Positions 43,439-55,285 of a DNA stretch of 64,000 nucleotides are shown here, piece by piece. The translations under genes were made by a program, and so were the position numbers. The DNA comes from Pseudomonas sp. MWU13-2105 (GTDB lineage: Bacteria > Pseudomonadota > Gammaproteobacteria > Pseudomonadales > Pseudomonadaceae): the NCBI RefSeq assembly GCF_023242315.1, contig NZ_JALLIY010000012.1, positions 62,001 to 126,000 of the forward strand, read 5' to 3'. The notes below the pieces were generated by a model. That model made no database searches. It was given only the letters and a program-made list of their open reading frames with translations, and was not told where the DNA came from. Numbering within the stretch: position 1 is the stretch's first letter; every line of letters starts with the position of its first letter.

Positions 43439-44009
43439 ACACCACGTTGCGGATAAAACGCGTCGCCACTTCGTCATCGTTGCGATAGCCATGGGGCTGG
43501 TTGCTGGGAAACATGAAGAACTCCCCTGCCGCTACCCGCCGCGGCTGCTCGCCGAGCATCACCGTCAGGCAACCTTCGAACACGTAGATCTGCTCACTCC
43601 AGCCGTCGCAATCCGGCTCCGAGTCATAGCGTTCCCCCGGTTCCAGACGCCACTCCCAGAGCTCGACTTCGCGACTGGCCATGGCCTTGGCCAGCAGCAC
43701 CGCCTTGCTCCCCGGAATCACCCCGGCCCAGGCCAGTTCGTTGATCCGACTCGGGTCGCGGGCATCCGGCGCCTGGATCAAGTCGCTGAAAGCCACGCCC
43801 AACGCCTCGGCCACCCGGTCCAGGGTGGTCAGGCTGACATTCTTTTCCCCCGCTTCGATCGCCACCAGCATCCGCCGGCTGACCCCGGATTTTTCCGATA
43901 AGGCGCTCTGGCTCAACTGAGCCGCATGGCGCAGGCGACGTACGTTCAAGCTGACGTGTTGCAGCACCGAAGCCCGTTGCGAAGTTTCTTTGTGCACTAT
44001 ATTGCTCAC
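43434..44009 (-). CDS. XRE-family regulator with cupin domain
   Basis: A 191-residue regulator. The helix-turn-helix lies at about residues 20-75 (LRHAAQLSQSALSEKSGVSRRMLVAIEAGEKN), the cupin sensor barrel at about 110-185 (WSEQIYVFEGCLTVML, EFFMFPSNQPHGY). Divergently transcribed from an EamA exporter 71 bases away, an arrangement that suggests control of that exporter and itself. The effector bound by the cupin is unknown. Confidence 0.93.
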   Translation of the reverse strand: MSNIVHKETSQRASVLQHVSLNVRRLRHAAQLSQSALSEKSGVSRRMLVAIEAGEKNVSLTTLDRVAEALGVAFSDLIQAPDARDPSRINELAWAGVIPGSKAVLLAKAMASREVELWEWRLEPGERYDSEPDCDGWSEQIYVFEGCLTVMLGEQPRRVAAGEFFMFPSNQPHGYRNDDEVATRFIRNVVL

Positions 44010-44080
44010 TTGGTTGGTTTGCGCAGTATACTGCCCAGCTTCGGCGCATTGTGCGTCTCACCCGGATAGTGTGCAAGGCC

Positions 44081-45031
44081 ATGACTGCGGCGAACTCCAA
44101 CACCTCGTTTGCCTCGACCCTGCGGTTCAGCAAGGCCGAGTGCGTGCTGATCCTGATCACCATGGTCTGGGGCGGCACCTTCCTGCTGGTACAGAACGCC
44201 ATGACCGTCAGCGGCCCGATGTTTTTCGTCGGCCTGCGCTTTGCCGCGGCGGCGAGCATCGTCGCCCTGTTCTCGGCCCGCAGCCTGCGCGGTATCACCG
44301 CTTTCGAGCTGAAGGCGGGGTTCTTTATCGGCAGCGCGATCATGCTCGGCTACGGCCTGCAAACCGTCGGCCTGCAAAGCATTCCCAGCAGCCAGTCGGC
44401 GTTTATCACCGCGTTGTACGTACCCTTTGTGCCACTGCTGCAATGGCTGGTGCTGGGCAAGCGTCCGGGGCTGATGCCCAGTATCGGGATCATGCTGGCC
44501 TTTACCGGTTTGATGCTGTTGTCCGGGCCCAACGGTGCGAAGCTGAATTTCAGCTCCGGGGAGATCGCCACGGTGATCAGCGCCATCGCGATTGCCGCCG
44601 AGATCATCCTGATCAGCAACTATGCCGGCAAGGTCGATGTGCGCCGGGTGACCGTGGTGCAGTTGGCTACGGCGTCGATCCTGGCGTTTCTGATGATCGT
44701 GCCGACCCAGGAGGCGTTGCCGGAATTTTCCTGGCTGCTGCTGGCCAGCGCGGTCGGCCTCGGCGCCGCCAGCGCGGCGATCCAGGTGGCGATGAACTGG
44801 GCGCAGCAGAGTGTTTCGCCGACCCGCGCCACCTTGATCTATGCCGGAGAGCCGGTCTGGGCGGGGATTGCCGGGCGCCTGGCTGGCGAGCGTCTGCCGG
44901 GGATTGCACTGCTGGGGGCGGCGTTGATCGTGACGGCGGTGATCGTCAGTGAGTTGAAGACCAAGGGCAAACAGCGGGTCGAGGCTGTCGAAGAGACTGC
45001 GGAAGCTGAAGGCCTGGATCCAAACAAATAG
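44081..45031 (+). CDS. EamA/DMT-family exporter
   Basis: A 316-residue protein with ten hydrophobic helices arranged as two EamA repeats. ILITMVWGGTFLLVQNAM opens the first repeat, and ATLIYAGEPVWAGIAGRLAGERL is typical near the end of the second. A charged C-terminal tail of about 30 residues follows. The start at 44081 is preceded by a weak AAGG site; upstream in-frame starts exist. It probably exports amino acids or related metabolites under the adjacent regulator's control. Confidence 0.9.
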   Translation: MTAANSNTSFASTLRFSKAECVLILITMVWGGTFLLVQNAMTVSGPMFFVGLRFAAAASIVALFSARSLRGITAFELKAGFFIGSAIMLGYGLQTVGLQSIPSSQSAFITALYVPFVPLLQWLVLGKRPGLMPSIGIMLAFTGLMLLSGPNGAKLNFSSGEIATVISAIAIAAEIILISNYAGKVDVRRVTVVQLATASILAFLMIVPTQEALPEFSWLLLASAVGLGAASAAIQVAMNWAQQSVSPTRATLIYAGEPVWAGIAGRLAGERLPGIALLGAALIVTAVIVSELKTKGKQRVEAVEETAEAEGLDPNK

Positions 45032-45200
45032 CCAGACCGCGAAAGCGTCGGCTCAGCCCCCCCCTTCACCGCCCCCTCATTACAAGCAGGCGCATCAGGC
45101 ATTTACCACCTACCTTGTAGGATTCTGCCACAGGTTCTTTGTTGGTGATCCCCGGTGCGCCACGTATGATCCTTGGCAAACTCCTGCAGATTAGAAGCCT

Positions 45201-48118
<2,918 letters not shown>

Positions 48119-48119
<1 letters not shown>

Positions 48120-48463
48120 TGGAAGAAGTCATCGCAATTGCCATCGGCGTCCTCGCGGCCTCCGGCGTCTGGCTGGTGCTGCGCCCACGGACCTTCCAGG
48201 TGGTGATGGGCCTGTGCCTGCTGTCCTACGGGGTCAACCTGTTTATCTTCAGTATGGGCAGCCTGTTTATCGGCAAGGAGCCGATGATCAAGGATGGCGT
48301 ACCCCAGGACCTGCTCCACTACACCGACCCGCTGCCCCAGGCCCTGGTGCTCACCGCCATTGTCATCAGCTTCGCCATGACCGCGCTGTTCCTGGTGGTG
48401 CTGCTGGCCTCGCGCGGCCTGACCGGTACCGACCATGTCGATGGCCGGGAGCCCAAGGAATGA
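48119..48463 (+). CDS. shaC: Mrp/Sha antiporter subunit C
   Basis: A 114-residue NuoK-like protein with three helices (about 4-22, 28-46, 75-98). GLCLLSYGVNLFIFSMG and DPLPQALVLTAIVISFAMTAL are the family signatures. The ATG overlaps the end of the subunit A gene (TGATG). Confidence 0.96.
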
Positions 48464-50127
48464 ACCCGATGTCGCACCTGATCATCGCCCCGATCCTGTT
48501 GCCGCTGCTCACGGCGGCGCTGATGCTGATGCTCGGCGAGAAACACCGGCCGCTCAAGGCCCGTATCAACCTCGGCTCGAGCCTGATCGGCCTGGGTATC
48601 TCGGTGCTGTTGCTGATCGGCACCCAGGCCGGCGAAACCGGCTCCATAGGCGTCTACCTGCCAAGCAACTGGGAGGTGCCGTTCGGCATCGTACTGGTGG
48701 TCGACCGACTCTCGGCGCTGATGCTGGTCCTGACCGGGATCATCGGCATCAGCGCGCTGTTGTTCGCCATGGCCCGCTGGGACCGCGCCGGTGCCAGCTT
48801 CCACGCGCTGTTCCAGATCCAGCTGATGGGCCTGTACGGCGCCTTCCTGACCGCCGACCTGTTCAACCTGTTCGTGTTCTTCGAGGTGCTGCTGGCCGCT
48901 TCCTATGGCCTGGTCCTGCACGGCTCGGGGCGCTCGCGGGTGTCGGCGGGCTTGCACTACATCGCGATCAACCTGCTGGCCTCGTCGTTGTTCCTGATCG
49001 GCGCGGCGCTGATCTATGGCGTTACCGGCACCCTGAACTTCGCCGACCTGGCCCTGAAGATCCCGCTGGTACCGGAAGCCGATCGCGGCCTGCTGCATGC
49101 CGGCACGGCGATTCTCGCCGTGGCCTTCCTGGCCAAGGCCGGGATGTGGCCGCTGAACTTCTGGCTGGTGCCCGCCTACTCCGCGGCCAGCGCCCCGGTG
49201 GCGGCGATGTTCGCGATCATGACCAAGGTCGGGGTCTACACGCTGCTGCGCCTGTGGACCCTGCTGTTTTCCGGCGAGGCCGGCGCCTCGGCGCATTTCG
49301 GCGGCGACTGGCTGATCTATGGCGGCATGGCGACCATCGCCTGCGCCGCCGTGGCGATCCTCGCCGCCCAGCGCCTGGAGCGCATGGCCAGCCTGAGCAT
49401 CCTGGTGTCGGCAGGCATCCTGCTCTCGGCCATCGGTTTTGCCCAGCCGAACCTCACGGCCGGCGCGCTGTTCTATCTGGTCAGCTCGACCCTGGCCTTG
49501 AGTGCGCTGTTCCTCCTGGCCGAACTGATCGAACGCTCGCGCTCGGCCAACGAACTGCCCCTGGACGAGGACATCGACCCGCTGCCACGGCCGCTGGAGT
49601 CCTTGCAGCCACGGCCCGGCACCAACCTGGACGATGAACAGAAAGCCGTGGTCGGCCAGGTCATCCCCTGGACCATGGCCTTTCTCGGCTTGAGCTTTAT
49701 CGCTTGCGCCCTGCTGATCATCGGCATGCCGCCGCTGTCCGGCTTTATCGGCAAGCTGAGCTTGCTCAGCGCCCTGCTCAATCCGAAAGGACTGGGCATC
49801 GACGCGCCGATTTCCATGGCGGCCTGGGCCTTGCTGGCCTTGCTGGTGCTGTCCGGACTCGCCTCACTGCTGGCGTTCTCGCGCATGGGCATCTCGCGTT
49901 TCTGGACCCCCGAGGAACGTCCGTCGCCGGCCCTGCGGCGTTTCGAATGCCTGCCCATCGTCGCCCTGCTGGGCCTGTGCATCCTGCTGACGGTCAAGGC
50001 CGAGCCGCTGTTGCGCTACACCCAGGCGGCGGCTGACTCCCTCGACAACCCGGCGCAGTACATCAGCGCGGTGCAGGCCACCCGCCCGGTGCCGAACCCG
50101 AGCGCCGCCGTGGGGGTACAGCCATGA
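48460..50127 (+). CDS. shaD: Mrp/Sha antiporter subunit D
   Basis: A 555-residue NuoN/M-like protein with about fourteen helices. FVFFEVLLAASYGLVLHG and FLAKAGMWPLNFWLVPAYSAASAPVAAMFAIMTKVG contain the conserved Glu and Lys residues of the proton path. The start (ATG at 48460) overlaps the subunit C stop; a second ATG three codons later is possible. Confidence 0.96.
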   Translation: MNPMSHLIIAPILLPLLTAALMLMLGEKHRPLKARINLGSSLIGLGISVLLLIGTQAGETGSIGVYLPSNWEVPFGIVLVVDRLSALMLVLTGIIGISALLFAMARWDRAGASFHALFQIQLMGLYGAFLTADLFNLFVFFEVLLAASYGLVLHGSGRSRVSAGLHYIAINLLASSLFLIGAALIYGVTGTLNFADLALKIPLVPEADRGLLHAGTAILAVAFLAKAGMWPLNFWLVPAYSAASAPVAAMFAIMTKVGVYTLLRLWTLLFSGEAGASAHFGGDWLIYGGMATIACAAVAILAAQRLERMASLSILVSAGILLSAIGFAQPNLTAGALFYLVSSTLALSALFLLAELIERSRSANELPLDEDIDPLPRPLESLQPRPGTNLDDEQKAVVGQVIPWTMAFLGLSFIACALLIIGMPPLSGFIGKLSLLSALLNPKGLGIDAPISMAAWALLALLVLSGLASLLAFSRMGISRFWTPEERPSPALRRFECLPIVALLGLCILLTVKAEPLLRYTQAAADSLDNPAQYISAVQATRPVPNPSAAVGVQP

Positions 50128-50612
50128 AGCGCCTGTTCCCCGCGCCCTGGCTGTCCCTGGCACTGTGGCTGTTGTGGCTGGTGCTGAACCTCTCGGTCAG
50201 CGCGGGTAACCTGCTGCTGGGTGCGGCGCTGGGCTTTTTCGCTCCGGTGATGATGGCACCCTTGCGCCCACGGCCGATCCGTATCCGTCGCCCCGGGGTC
50301 ATGCTGCGCCTGCTCCTGCGGGTCGGGGCCGACGTGGTGCTGTCCAACCTGGCCGTCGCCTGGGGCGTGCTCAACGCCGGGCGCCACGCACCGCGTTCGG
50401 CCTTCGTCAAGGTGCCCCTGGACCTGCGCGATGCCAACGGCCTGGCGGTGCTGGCGATGATCTGCACGGTGGTGCCCGGCACCGTCTGGTCGGAACTGGC
50501 CCTGGACCGCAGTGTCCTGTTGCTGCACGTCTTCGACCTCGACGACGAAAGCGCCTTTATCCAGCACTTCAAGACGACTTACGAACGTCCTCTGATGGAG
50601 ATCTTCGAATGA
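50124..50612 (+). CDS. shaE: Mrp/Sha antiporter subunit E
   Basis: A 162-residue protein with two N-terminal helices, typical of MrpE (LWLLWLVLNLSVSAGNLLLG; ICTVVPGTVWSEL). ATGA overlap with subunit D. Confidence 0.95.
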   Translation: MKRLFPAPWLSLALWLLWLVLNLSVSAGNLLLGAALGFFAPVMMAPLRPRPIRIRRPGVMLRLLLRVGADVVLSNLAVAWGVLNAGRHAPRSAFVKVPLDLRDANGLAVLAMICTVVPGTVWSELALDRSVLLLHVFDLDDESAFIQHFKTTYERPLMEIFE

Positions 50613-50887
50613 GCGCACTGCTCACCAATGCGATCCTGCTGAGCCTGTTCATCTTCAGCCTGGCGCTGGTCCTGACCGTGATCCGGCTATTCAAGGGCCC
50701 GTCGGCCCAGGACCGGGTCCTGGCACTGGACTACCTCTACCTGATTGCCATGCTGATGATGTTGGTGCTGGGCATCCGCTATGCCAGTGACACCTATTTC
50801 GAAGCGGCGCTGCTGATTGCCCTGTTCGGCTTTGTCGGTTCGTTTGCCCTGGCCAAATTCCTCCTGCGCGGCGAGGTGATCGAATGA
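50609..50887 (+). CDS. shaF: Mrp/Sha antiporter subunit F
   Basis: A 92-residue three-helix protein; VIRLFKGPSAQDRVLALDYL is the MrpF signature. ATGA overlaps on both sides. Confidence 0.95.
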   Translation: MSALLTNAILLSLFIFSLALVLTVIRLFKGPSAQDRVLALDYLYLIAMLMMLVLGIRYASDTYFEAALLIALFGFVGSFALAKFLLRGEVIE

Positions 50888-51243
50888 ACGAATTATCGCT
50901 CTGGATCGAAATTCCGGTGGCCCTGCTGCTGCTGGCCGCCAGCCTGCTGGCCCTGTGCGGCGCCATCGGCCTGTTGCGCATGAAGGACTTTTTCCAGCGC
51001 ATGCACCCACCGGCGCTGGCTTCAACCCTCGGCGCCTGGTGCGTGGCGCTGGCTTCGATCCTGTACTTTTCGGCGCTCAAGTCGGAGCCGGTGATCCATG
51101 CCTGGCTGATCCCGATCCTGCTGTCGATCACCGTGCCGGTGACCACCTTGCTGTTGGCCAGGACCGGGTTGTTTCGCAAGCGCATGGCTGGGGATGATGT
51201 GCCGGCGGAAGTGAGCAGCGGGCGCACTGAGGGTAAGGGCTAA
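50884..51243 (+). CDS. shaG: Mrp/Sha antiporter subunit G
   Basis: A 119-residue three-helix protein. GAIGLLRMKDFFQRMHPPALASTLG is the MrpG signature. The polar tail is unstructured. Last gene of the antiporter operon. Confidence 0.95.
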   Translation: MNELSLWIEIPVALLLLAASLLALCGAIGLLRMKDFFQRMHPPALASTLGAWCVALASILYFSALKSEPVIHAWLIPILLSITVPVTTLLLARTGLFRKRMAGDDVPAEVSSGRTEGKG

Positions 51244-51247
51244 AGAT

Positions 51248-51442
51248 TCACCCGATAAGCTCAGCTATTTTCGTTAGTTGCTCCTTATCCAGCAACCATT
51301 CTGCTGCAGACATTTCATTTAGGCTTTTATGGCCGAGAAGCTGCACGATTCTTTCGTTAAAACAGCTATCCAAATCAAGCTCAAATTTGAGAGAGTCATC
51401 ATGGCTACTATCAAGCAAAAAGCCACTAATACACAGATACAT
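51248..51442 (-). CDS. Small acidic protein, candidate orphan immunity protein
   Basis: A 64-residue acidic protein. It has a strong ribosome site (AGGAG) and begins 8 bases after the stop codon that ends the tail of the pyocin remnant upstream. Low G+C compared with the Mrp operon next to it. I recognise no family, but size, acidity and position directly behind a bacteriocin tail fit an immunity gene (inference). It remains open and intact while the toxin is broken. Confidence 0.6.
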   Translation of the reverse strand: MYLCISGFLLDSSHDDSLKFELDLDSCFNERIVQLLGHKSLNEMSAAEWLLDKEQLTKIAELIG

Positions 51443-51450
51443 AAAAGCTC

Positions 51451-51785
51451 CTATTTTTCTACTTTACGACCAGGCTTAGCTGGTTTGGTTTGCTCGCCAG
51501 TCACAGAATCATACGGGCGGGGAGCATGCCGGCGATAAAGACCGTGGCGCCACCACCGGCCACCATGGCGCTGCGCAACATCCAGCGGAAGCCCTGTTGG
51601 ACGATGCCGCCGCCGGCGATTCGACCCAGCGCCGCGTCGGCACCCAGTGTGGCGCCAAGCACGGCGGCCCCCGCCGGAATCGCCTTGGTTTTCGAGACCA
51701 TGACCGTGCCGAAATGGGAGGCCGGTTCCGTAGCCGTGCCCGGTCGGGGTAAACGCCGCTCGGCTTCACCCCTGGCAAAAAACAT
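51451..51785 (-). pseudogene. Remnant of an S-type pyocin/colicin-like toxin
   Basis: The frame from 51785 encodes TATEPASHFGTVMV, a glycine/alanine-rich helical block (VLGATLGADAALGRIAGGGIVQ) and FIAGMLPARM. This is the sequence that leads into the conserved S-type pyocin domain (normally GMLP.RM.DGTL...). It stops at 51501-51503. In another frame a tail reading YDSVTGEQTKPAKPGR runs to a TAG at 51451-51453. So the receptor-binding N-terminus, the rest of the pyocin domain and the killing domain are gone, and the ends are joined out of frame. Not functional as a toxin. Confidence 0.75.
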
Positions 51786-51959
51786 ATACTTATCACTTAA
51801 CGATATTTAAAAGTTTTCGCTTATATCGATAAAATCTTTTCCAGATTCTGTCAGTCGAGGCTGAACACCCCTCGGGCCAGGCTGGACAGGCGACAAGCGG
51901 ACTTGTCGCCGGTACCAGTCAGTTAAGGAAATGGGATCGCAAAAATGCCGCTAACCTGT

Positions 51960-52026
51960 AGGCGCTGGCTTGCCAGCGATCGCGATGTCACATTAACCGC
52001 CGCCATCGCTGGCAAGCCAACGCCTG
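51960..52026. repeat. Inverted REP-like pair
   Basis: AGGCGCTGGCTTGCCAGCGAT and its near-perfect reverse complement ATCGCTGGCAAGCCAACGCCT are separated by about 25 bases. A classic intergenic doublet just upstream of the Ehu-like operon; it could form a large cruciform or RNA hairpin. Confidence 0.8.
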
Positions 52027-52072
52027 CAGCCTCCATGTTCGGCTTACCTTTTCCATTCTCTCCAGGTCCTCC

Positions 52073-52945
52073 ATGAACGCTATCAAGTCCCTGTCGTTGT
52101 CGGCCGCGCTGTGCAGCAGCGTGCTGTTGAACCTTGCCCCGTCGTCGGCCGTGGCCGCCGGCCTGCTGGAAAAGGGTCGTGGCGAAGGCCTCAGCGCCGG
52201 TATCGCCAATGAACAGCCCTATGCCTACATCGGCACCGACGGCAAGGTCACCGGCGCCTATGTCGATGTGCTCAAGGCCATCCTCGGCCCGCTGGGCATC
52301 AGCAAGCTGGAAACCCCGATCACCGACTTCGGCTCCCTGGTCCCCGGTGTCACCGCCAAGCGTTTCGACCTGATCGGCGAAGGCCTGTTCATCAACGCCA
52401 ACCGCTGCAAGGTCATCGGCTTCTCCAACCCGATCACCCGCTCCGGCGGCGCCTTTATCGTCAAGGCCGGCAACCCGCTGAACCTGCACAGCCTCAAGGA
52501 CGTCGCCAGCAACGGCAAGGCACGCCTGGCGACCCAGGCCGGTACCAACCAGGTCCAGGAAGCCCGCGACAGCGGTGTCCCAGCGGCCAACCTGGTGCTG
52601 TTCGACAAGGACACCGAAGCCCTCTCCGCCCTTGAGGCCGGCCGCATCGACGTGGTGTATTTCCCTGACGCGGAAATCATCGGCCTACTCAAGAAAGCCG
52701 CCAGCCCGGCCATCGAACGCGCCCTGCCGTTCGAGCAGATCCCCGATGCCCAGGGCAAGCCGAGCTGGAACTACCAGGCCTATGGCCTGCCGAAAAATGA
52801 TCCGGCCTTCACCCAGGCCTTCAACGCACAGCTGGCCAAACTGCGGGCTTCCGGCGAGTTGCTGAAGATCCTGCAGAAATACGACTACACCGGAAACGAG
52901 CTGCCTGACGCGGACGTCACCGCCGCCCAACGTTGCAGCCAGTAA
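52073..52945 (+). CDS. ehuB: EhuB-like ABC transporter substrate-binding protein
   Basis: A 290-residue periplasmic binding protein of the polar amino acid family (SBP_bac_3) with a signal peptide cut near AVAAG (residue 30). The KVTGAYVDVLKAILGPLGI and ITDFGSLVPGVTAKRFDLIGEGLFI segments match the EhuB/ectoine-type branch. Ectoine/hydroxyectoine is the best guess for the ligand, but related proteins bind other polar amino acids. No ectoine breakdown genes are in the window. Confidence 0.85.
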   Translation: MNAIKSLSLSAALCSSVLLNLAPSSAVAAGLLEKGRGEGLSAGIANEQPYAYIGTDGKVTGAYVDVLKAILGPLGISKLETPITDFGSLVPGVTAKRFDLIGEGLFINANRCKVIGFSNPITRSGGAFIVKAGNPLNLHSLKDVASNGKARLATQAGTNQVQEARDSGVPAANLVLFDKDTEALSALEAGRIDVVYFPDAEIIGLLKKAASPAIERALPFEQIPDAQGKPSWNYQAYGLPKNDPAFTQAFNAQLAKLRASGELLKILQKYDYTGNELPDADVTAAQRCSQ

Positions 52946-52986
52946 CCACGCGCTGAAACGGCCTCAAACCCACACGAGTACAGGCC

Positions 52987-53658
52987 ATGCCCCTCGATAC
53001 CCCGGCCGTGGAAACGGCCCTGTTCATCGCGCGCCAGCTGGCCCATGGCGCTTGGGTGACCGTGCAGATCACCTTGCTCGCCGAACTGCTGGTGCTGGTG
53101 CTGTCCTTTGTGATCGCGCTGATGCGCCTGTCGCCCTGGCGCGCGCTGCGCTGGTTCGCCAGCGCCTATGTCGAGCTGCTGCGCGGCATCTCGGCCCTGG
53201 TGCTGCTGTTCTACCTGTTCTTTATCCTGCCGCTGTTCGGTATCAGCCTGTCGCCGATGATCACCGGGGTGATCGGCCTCGGCCTGACCTTCTCGGCCTA
53301 CGGCTCGGAGATCGTCCGCGCGGCGCTGGTGAATGTCAGCGCCGGGCAACGGGACGCCTTGCGCGCCCTGGACTTCGGGGCGCTGGCGGCGTTTCGACGG
53401 ATCATCCTGCCCCAGGCCCTGCCCTTCATGCTGCCGCCGCTGGGCAATCAGTTGGTCGAATTGATGAAGACCACTTCGCTGGTGTCGCTGATCACCCTCA
53501 GCGACCTGACCTTCGCCGGCAATCAGCTGGTGACCACCCTGGGGCAGCAGACGCTGATCTGGAGCATCGTGCTGGTCTGCTACTTCGTCATGGCCTGGCC
53601 GCTGACCTGGCTGGTGCGGCGTTATGAGCAGCACAGTTCGGCCTGGCGCCAGGAGTAA
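52987..53658 (+). CDS. ehuC: EhuC-like ABC transporter permease
   Basis: A 223-residue permease of the HisM/GlnP type with about five helices. The inner-membrane signature YVELLRGISALVLLFYLFFILP and the EAA-like loop VSAGQRDALRALDFGALAAFRRIILPQAL are present. It lies 41 bases after the binding protein and 2 bases before the next permease. Confidence 0.93.
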   Translation: MPLDTPAVETALFIARQLAHGAWVTVQITLLAELLVLVLSFVIALMRLSPWRALRWFASAYVELLRGISALVLLFYLFFILPLFGISLSPMITGVIGLGLTFSAYGSEIVRAALVNVSAGQRDALRALDFGALAAFRRIILPQALPFMLPPLGNQLVELMKTTSLVSLITLSDLTFAGNQLVTTLGQQTLIWSIVLVCYFVMAWPLTWLVRRYEQHSSAWRQE

Positions 53659-53660
53659 CC

Positions 53661-54311
53661 ATGGACTTCGACTTCGAGTTTGCCTGGTCGATCCTGCCCG
53701 ACCTGCTGCGTGGCCTGCTGGTCACCGTGCAGGTGGTGGTGCTCGGCTTCCTGCTGGCGGTGCTGCTCGGGCTGGTCCTGGCGATTGCCCAACGCTCGCC
53801 GCTCAGCGCAATACGGTGCGGTTGCCAGGGCTACCTGAGCTTCTTTCGCAACACGCCGCTGATGGTCCAGCTCTATGTGCTGTTTTTTGCCCTGCCCTCG
53901 GCCGGGATCACCCTTCCTGCGGTCTCCACGGGGGTGATCGGTCTCGGGCTCTACTACAGCGCCTACATCGCCGAAGCTTATCGCGGCGCCATCGAGGGCG
54001 TGCCGGCGGGCCAGTGGCAAGCCGCACGGGCGCTGGACTTCGACACGGCCACCACCTGGCGCCGGATCATCCTGCCCCAGGCGCTGAAACCGATGCTGCC
54101 GGTGCTGGGCAACTACCTGATCGGCATGTTCAAGGAAACCCCGCTGCTGGCGGTGATCACCATTCCGGAACTGTTCCAGGCGGCCAAGCAGGTGGCCGGG
54201 ATGAGCTATCGCTACACCGAACCCTATACGCTGATGGCGGTGCTGTTCCTGATCATCAGCGTACCGACTTCCCTGTTCTTCAAGTACCTGGAAAAGCGCA
54301 GCCATGTCTGA
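53661..54311 (+). CDS. ehuD: EhuD-like ABC transporter permease
   Basis: A 216-residue permease with five helices; YLSFFRNTPLMVQLYVLFFALP and the EAA loop VPAGQWQAARALDFDTATTWRRIILPQAL match the His/Glu/Gln/Arg permease family. The end overlaps the ATPase gene by 8 bases. Confidence 0.93.
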   Translation: MDFDFEFAWSILPDLLRGLLVTVQVVVLGFLLAVLLGLVLAIAQRSPLSAIRCGCQGYLSFFRNTPLMVQLYVLFFALPSAGITLPAVSTGVIGLGLYYSAYIAEAYRGAIEGVPAGQWQAARALDFDTATTWRRIILPQALKPMLPVLGNYLIGMFKETPLLAVITIPELFQAAKQVAGMSYRYTEPYTLMAVLFLIISVPTSLFFKYLEKRSHV

Positions 54312-55095
54312 CGTTGCACACCTCGCGGCCCTGGCGCCGGCACAGATCCGTCTCAGCCAGGTGGTCAAGCACTTCGGCGCGACCCGGGTCATCGACCACC
54401 TTGACCTGAGCATTCCCCAGGGGCAAAAAGTCGCACTGATCGGCCCCAGCGGCTCGGGTAAATCCACCGTGCTGCGCTTGATCAAGGGCCTGGAAAGCTA
54501 CGAGCAGGGTCGCATCGAAGTCGACGGCGTAGCCGTCACCGCCAAGGGCCGCGGCTGGCGCTGGCCCGGTTCGAAAAAAGCCCCGCCGGAACATCGGGTC
54601 GGCATGGTCTTTCAGCAGTTCAATCTGTTCCCGCACCTGACCGTGCGGGAAAACATCACCGAGGCGCCATTGCAGGTGCTCAAGGTCAGTCGCGAGGAAG
54701 CCCTGGACCGCGCCCATGCCTACCTGGCGATGGTCGGCCTGGGCCACAAGGCCGATGCCTACCCCGCCCAGCTGTCCGGCGGCCAGCAGCAGCGGGTGGC
54801 CATCGCCCGGGCCCTGGCGATGCGGCCGAAGGTGATGCTGTTCGATGAGGTGACCTCGGCCCTCGACCCGGAACTGGTCGGCGAAGTGCTGGCGGTGATT
54901 CGCACGATTGCCCATGAGCAACAGGTGACCATGTTGCTGGTGACCCACGAAATGAAGTTTGCCCAGGACATCGCCGACCGGGTGCTGTTCATGGAAGCCG
55001 GGCGCATTGTCGCCGACGGCACGCCCCGGCAGATCCTGCTGGAGCCGGATAACGAGCGCACCCGGCGCTTCCTCAATCGGGTCGAGCAGCGCTGA
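54304..55095 (+). CDS. ehuA: EhuA-like ABC transporter ATPase
   Basis: A 263-residue amino-acid-type ATPase. Walker A GPSGSGKST, the signature LSGGQQQRVAIARALAM, Walker B VMLFDEVTSALDPE and the switch His in VTHEMKFA are intact. An insertion (KGRGWRWPGSKKA) between Walker A and Q-loop is typical for the Ehu group. Completes the B-C-D-A operon. Confidence 0.94.
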   Translation: MSDVAHLAALAPAQIRLSQVVKHFGATRVIDHLDLSIPQGQKVALIGPSGSGKSTVLRLIKGLESYEQGRIEVDGVAVTAKGRGWRWPGSKKAPPEHRVGMVFQQFNLFPHLTVRENITEAPLQVLKVSREEALDRAHAYLAMVGLGHKADAYPAQLSGGQQQRVAIARALAMRPKVMLFDEVTSALDPELVGEVLAVIRTIAHEQQVTMLLVTHEMKFAQDIADRVLFMEAGRIVADGTPRQILLEPDNERTRRFLNRVEQR

Positions 55096-55147
55096 TCGTC
55101 ACCTCTTTGCGCAGCCCTGCAGAAATGCGCCTTGTGGGGGGTGCCTT

Positions 55148-55238
55148 TGTGGGAGCGGAGCTTGCCCGCGAAGCTTTTAGCGGTCTCAAGGGCCCCTTCG
55201 CAGCGATGCGGCGGCCCGAAAAGCTCCGCTCCCACAGG
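55148..55238. repeat. REP-like inverted pair
   Basis: GTGGGAGCGGAGCTTGCCCGC and a reverse partner at AAGCTCCGCTCCCAC lie between the convergent Ehu ATPase and LysR genes, where they may double as a transcription-end structure. Confidence 0.8.
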
Positions 55239-55285
55239 TAACGCGCGCGCGCCACAAACTCCGGCGCCTCAAGTCAGCGCTCCGC

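Noticed and set aside
44006..44443. Minus-strand frame upstream of the XRE regulator
   Set aside because: Antisense to the EamA exporter; Gln/Glu/Arg-rich shadow without ribosome site.
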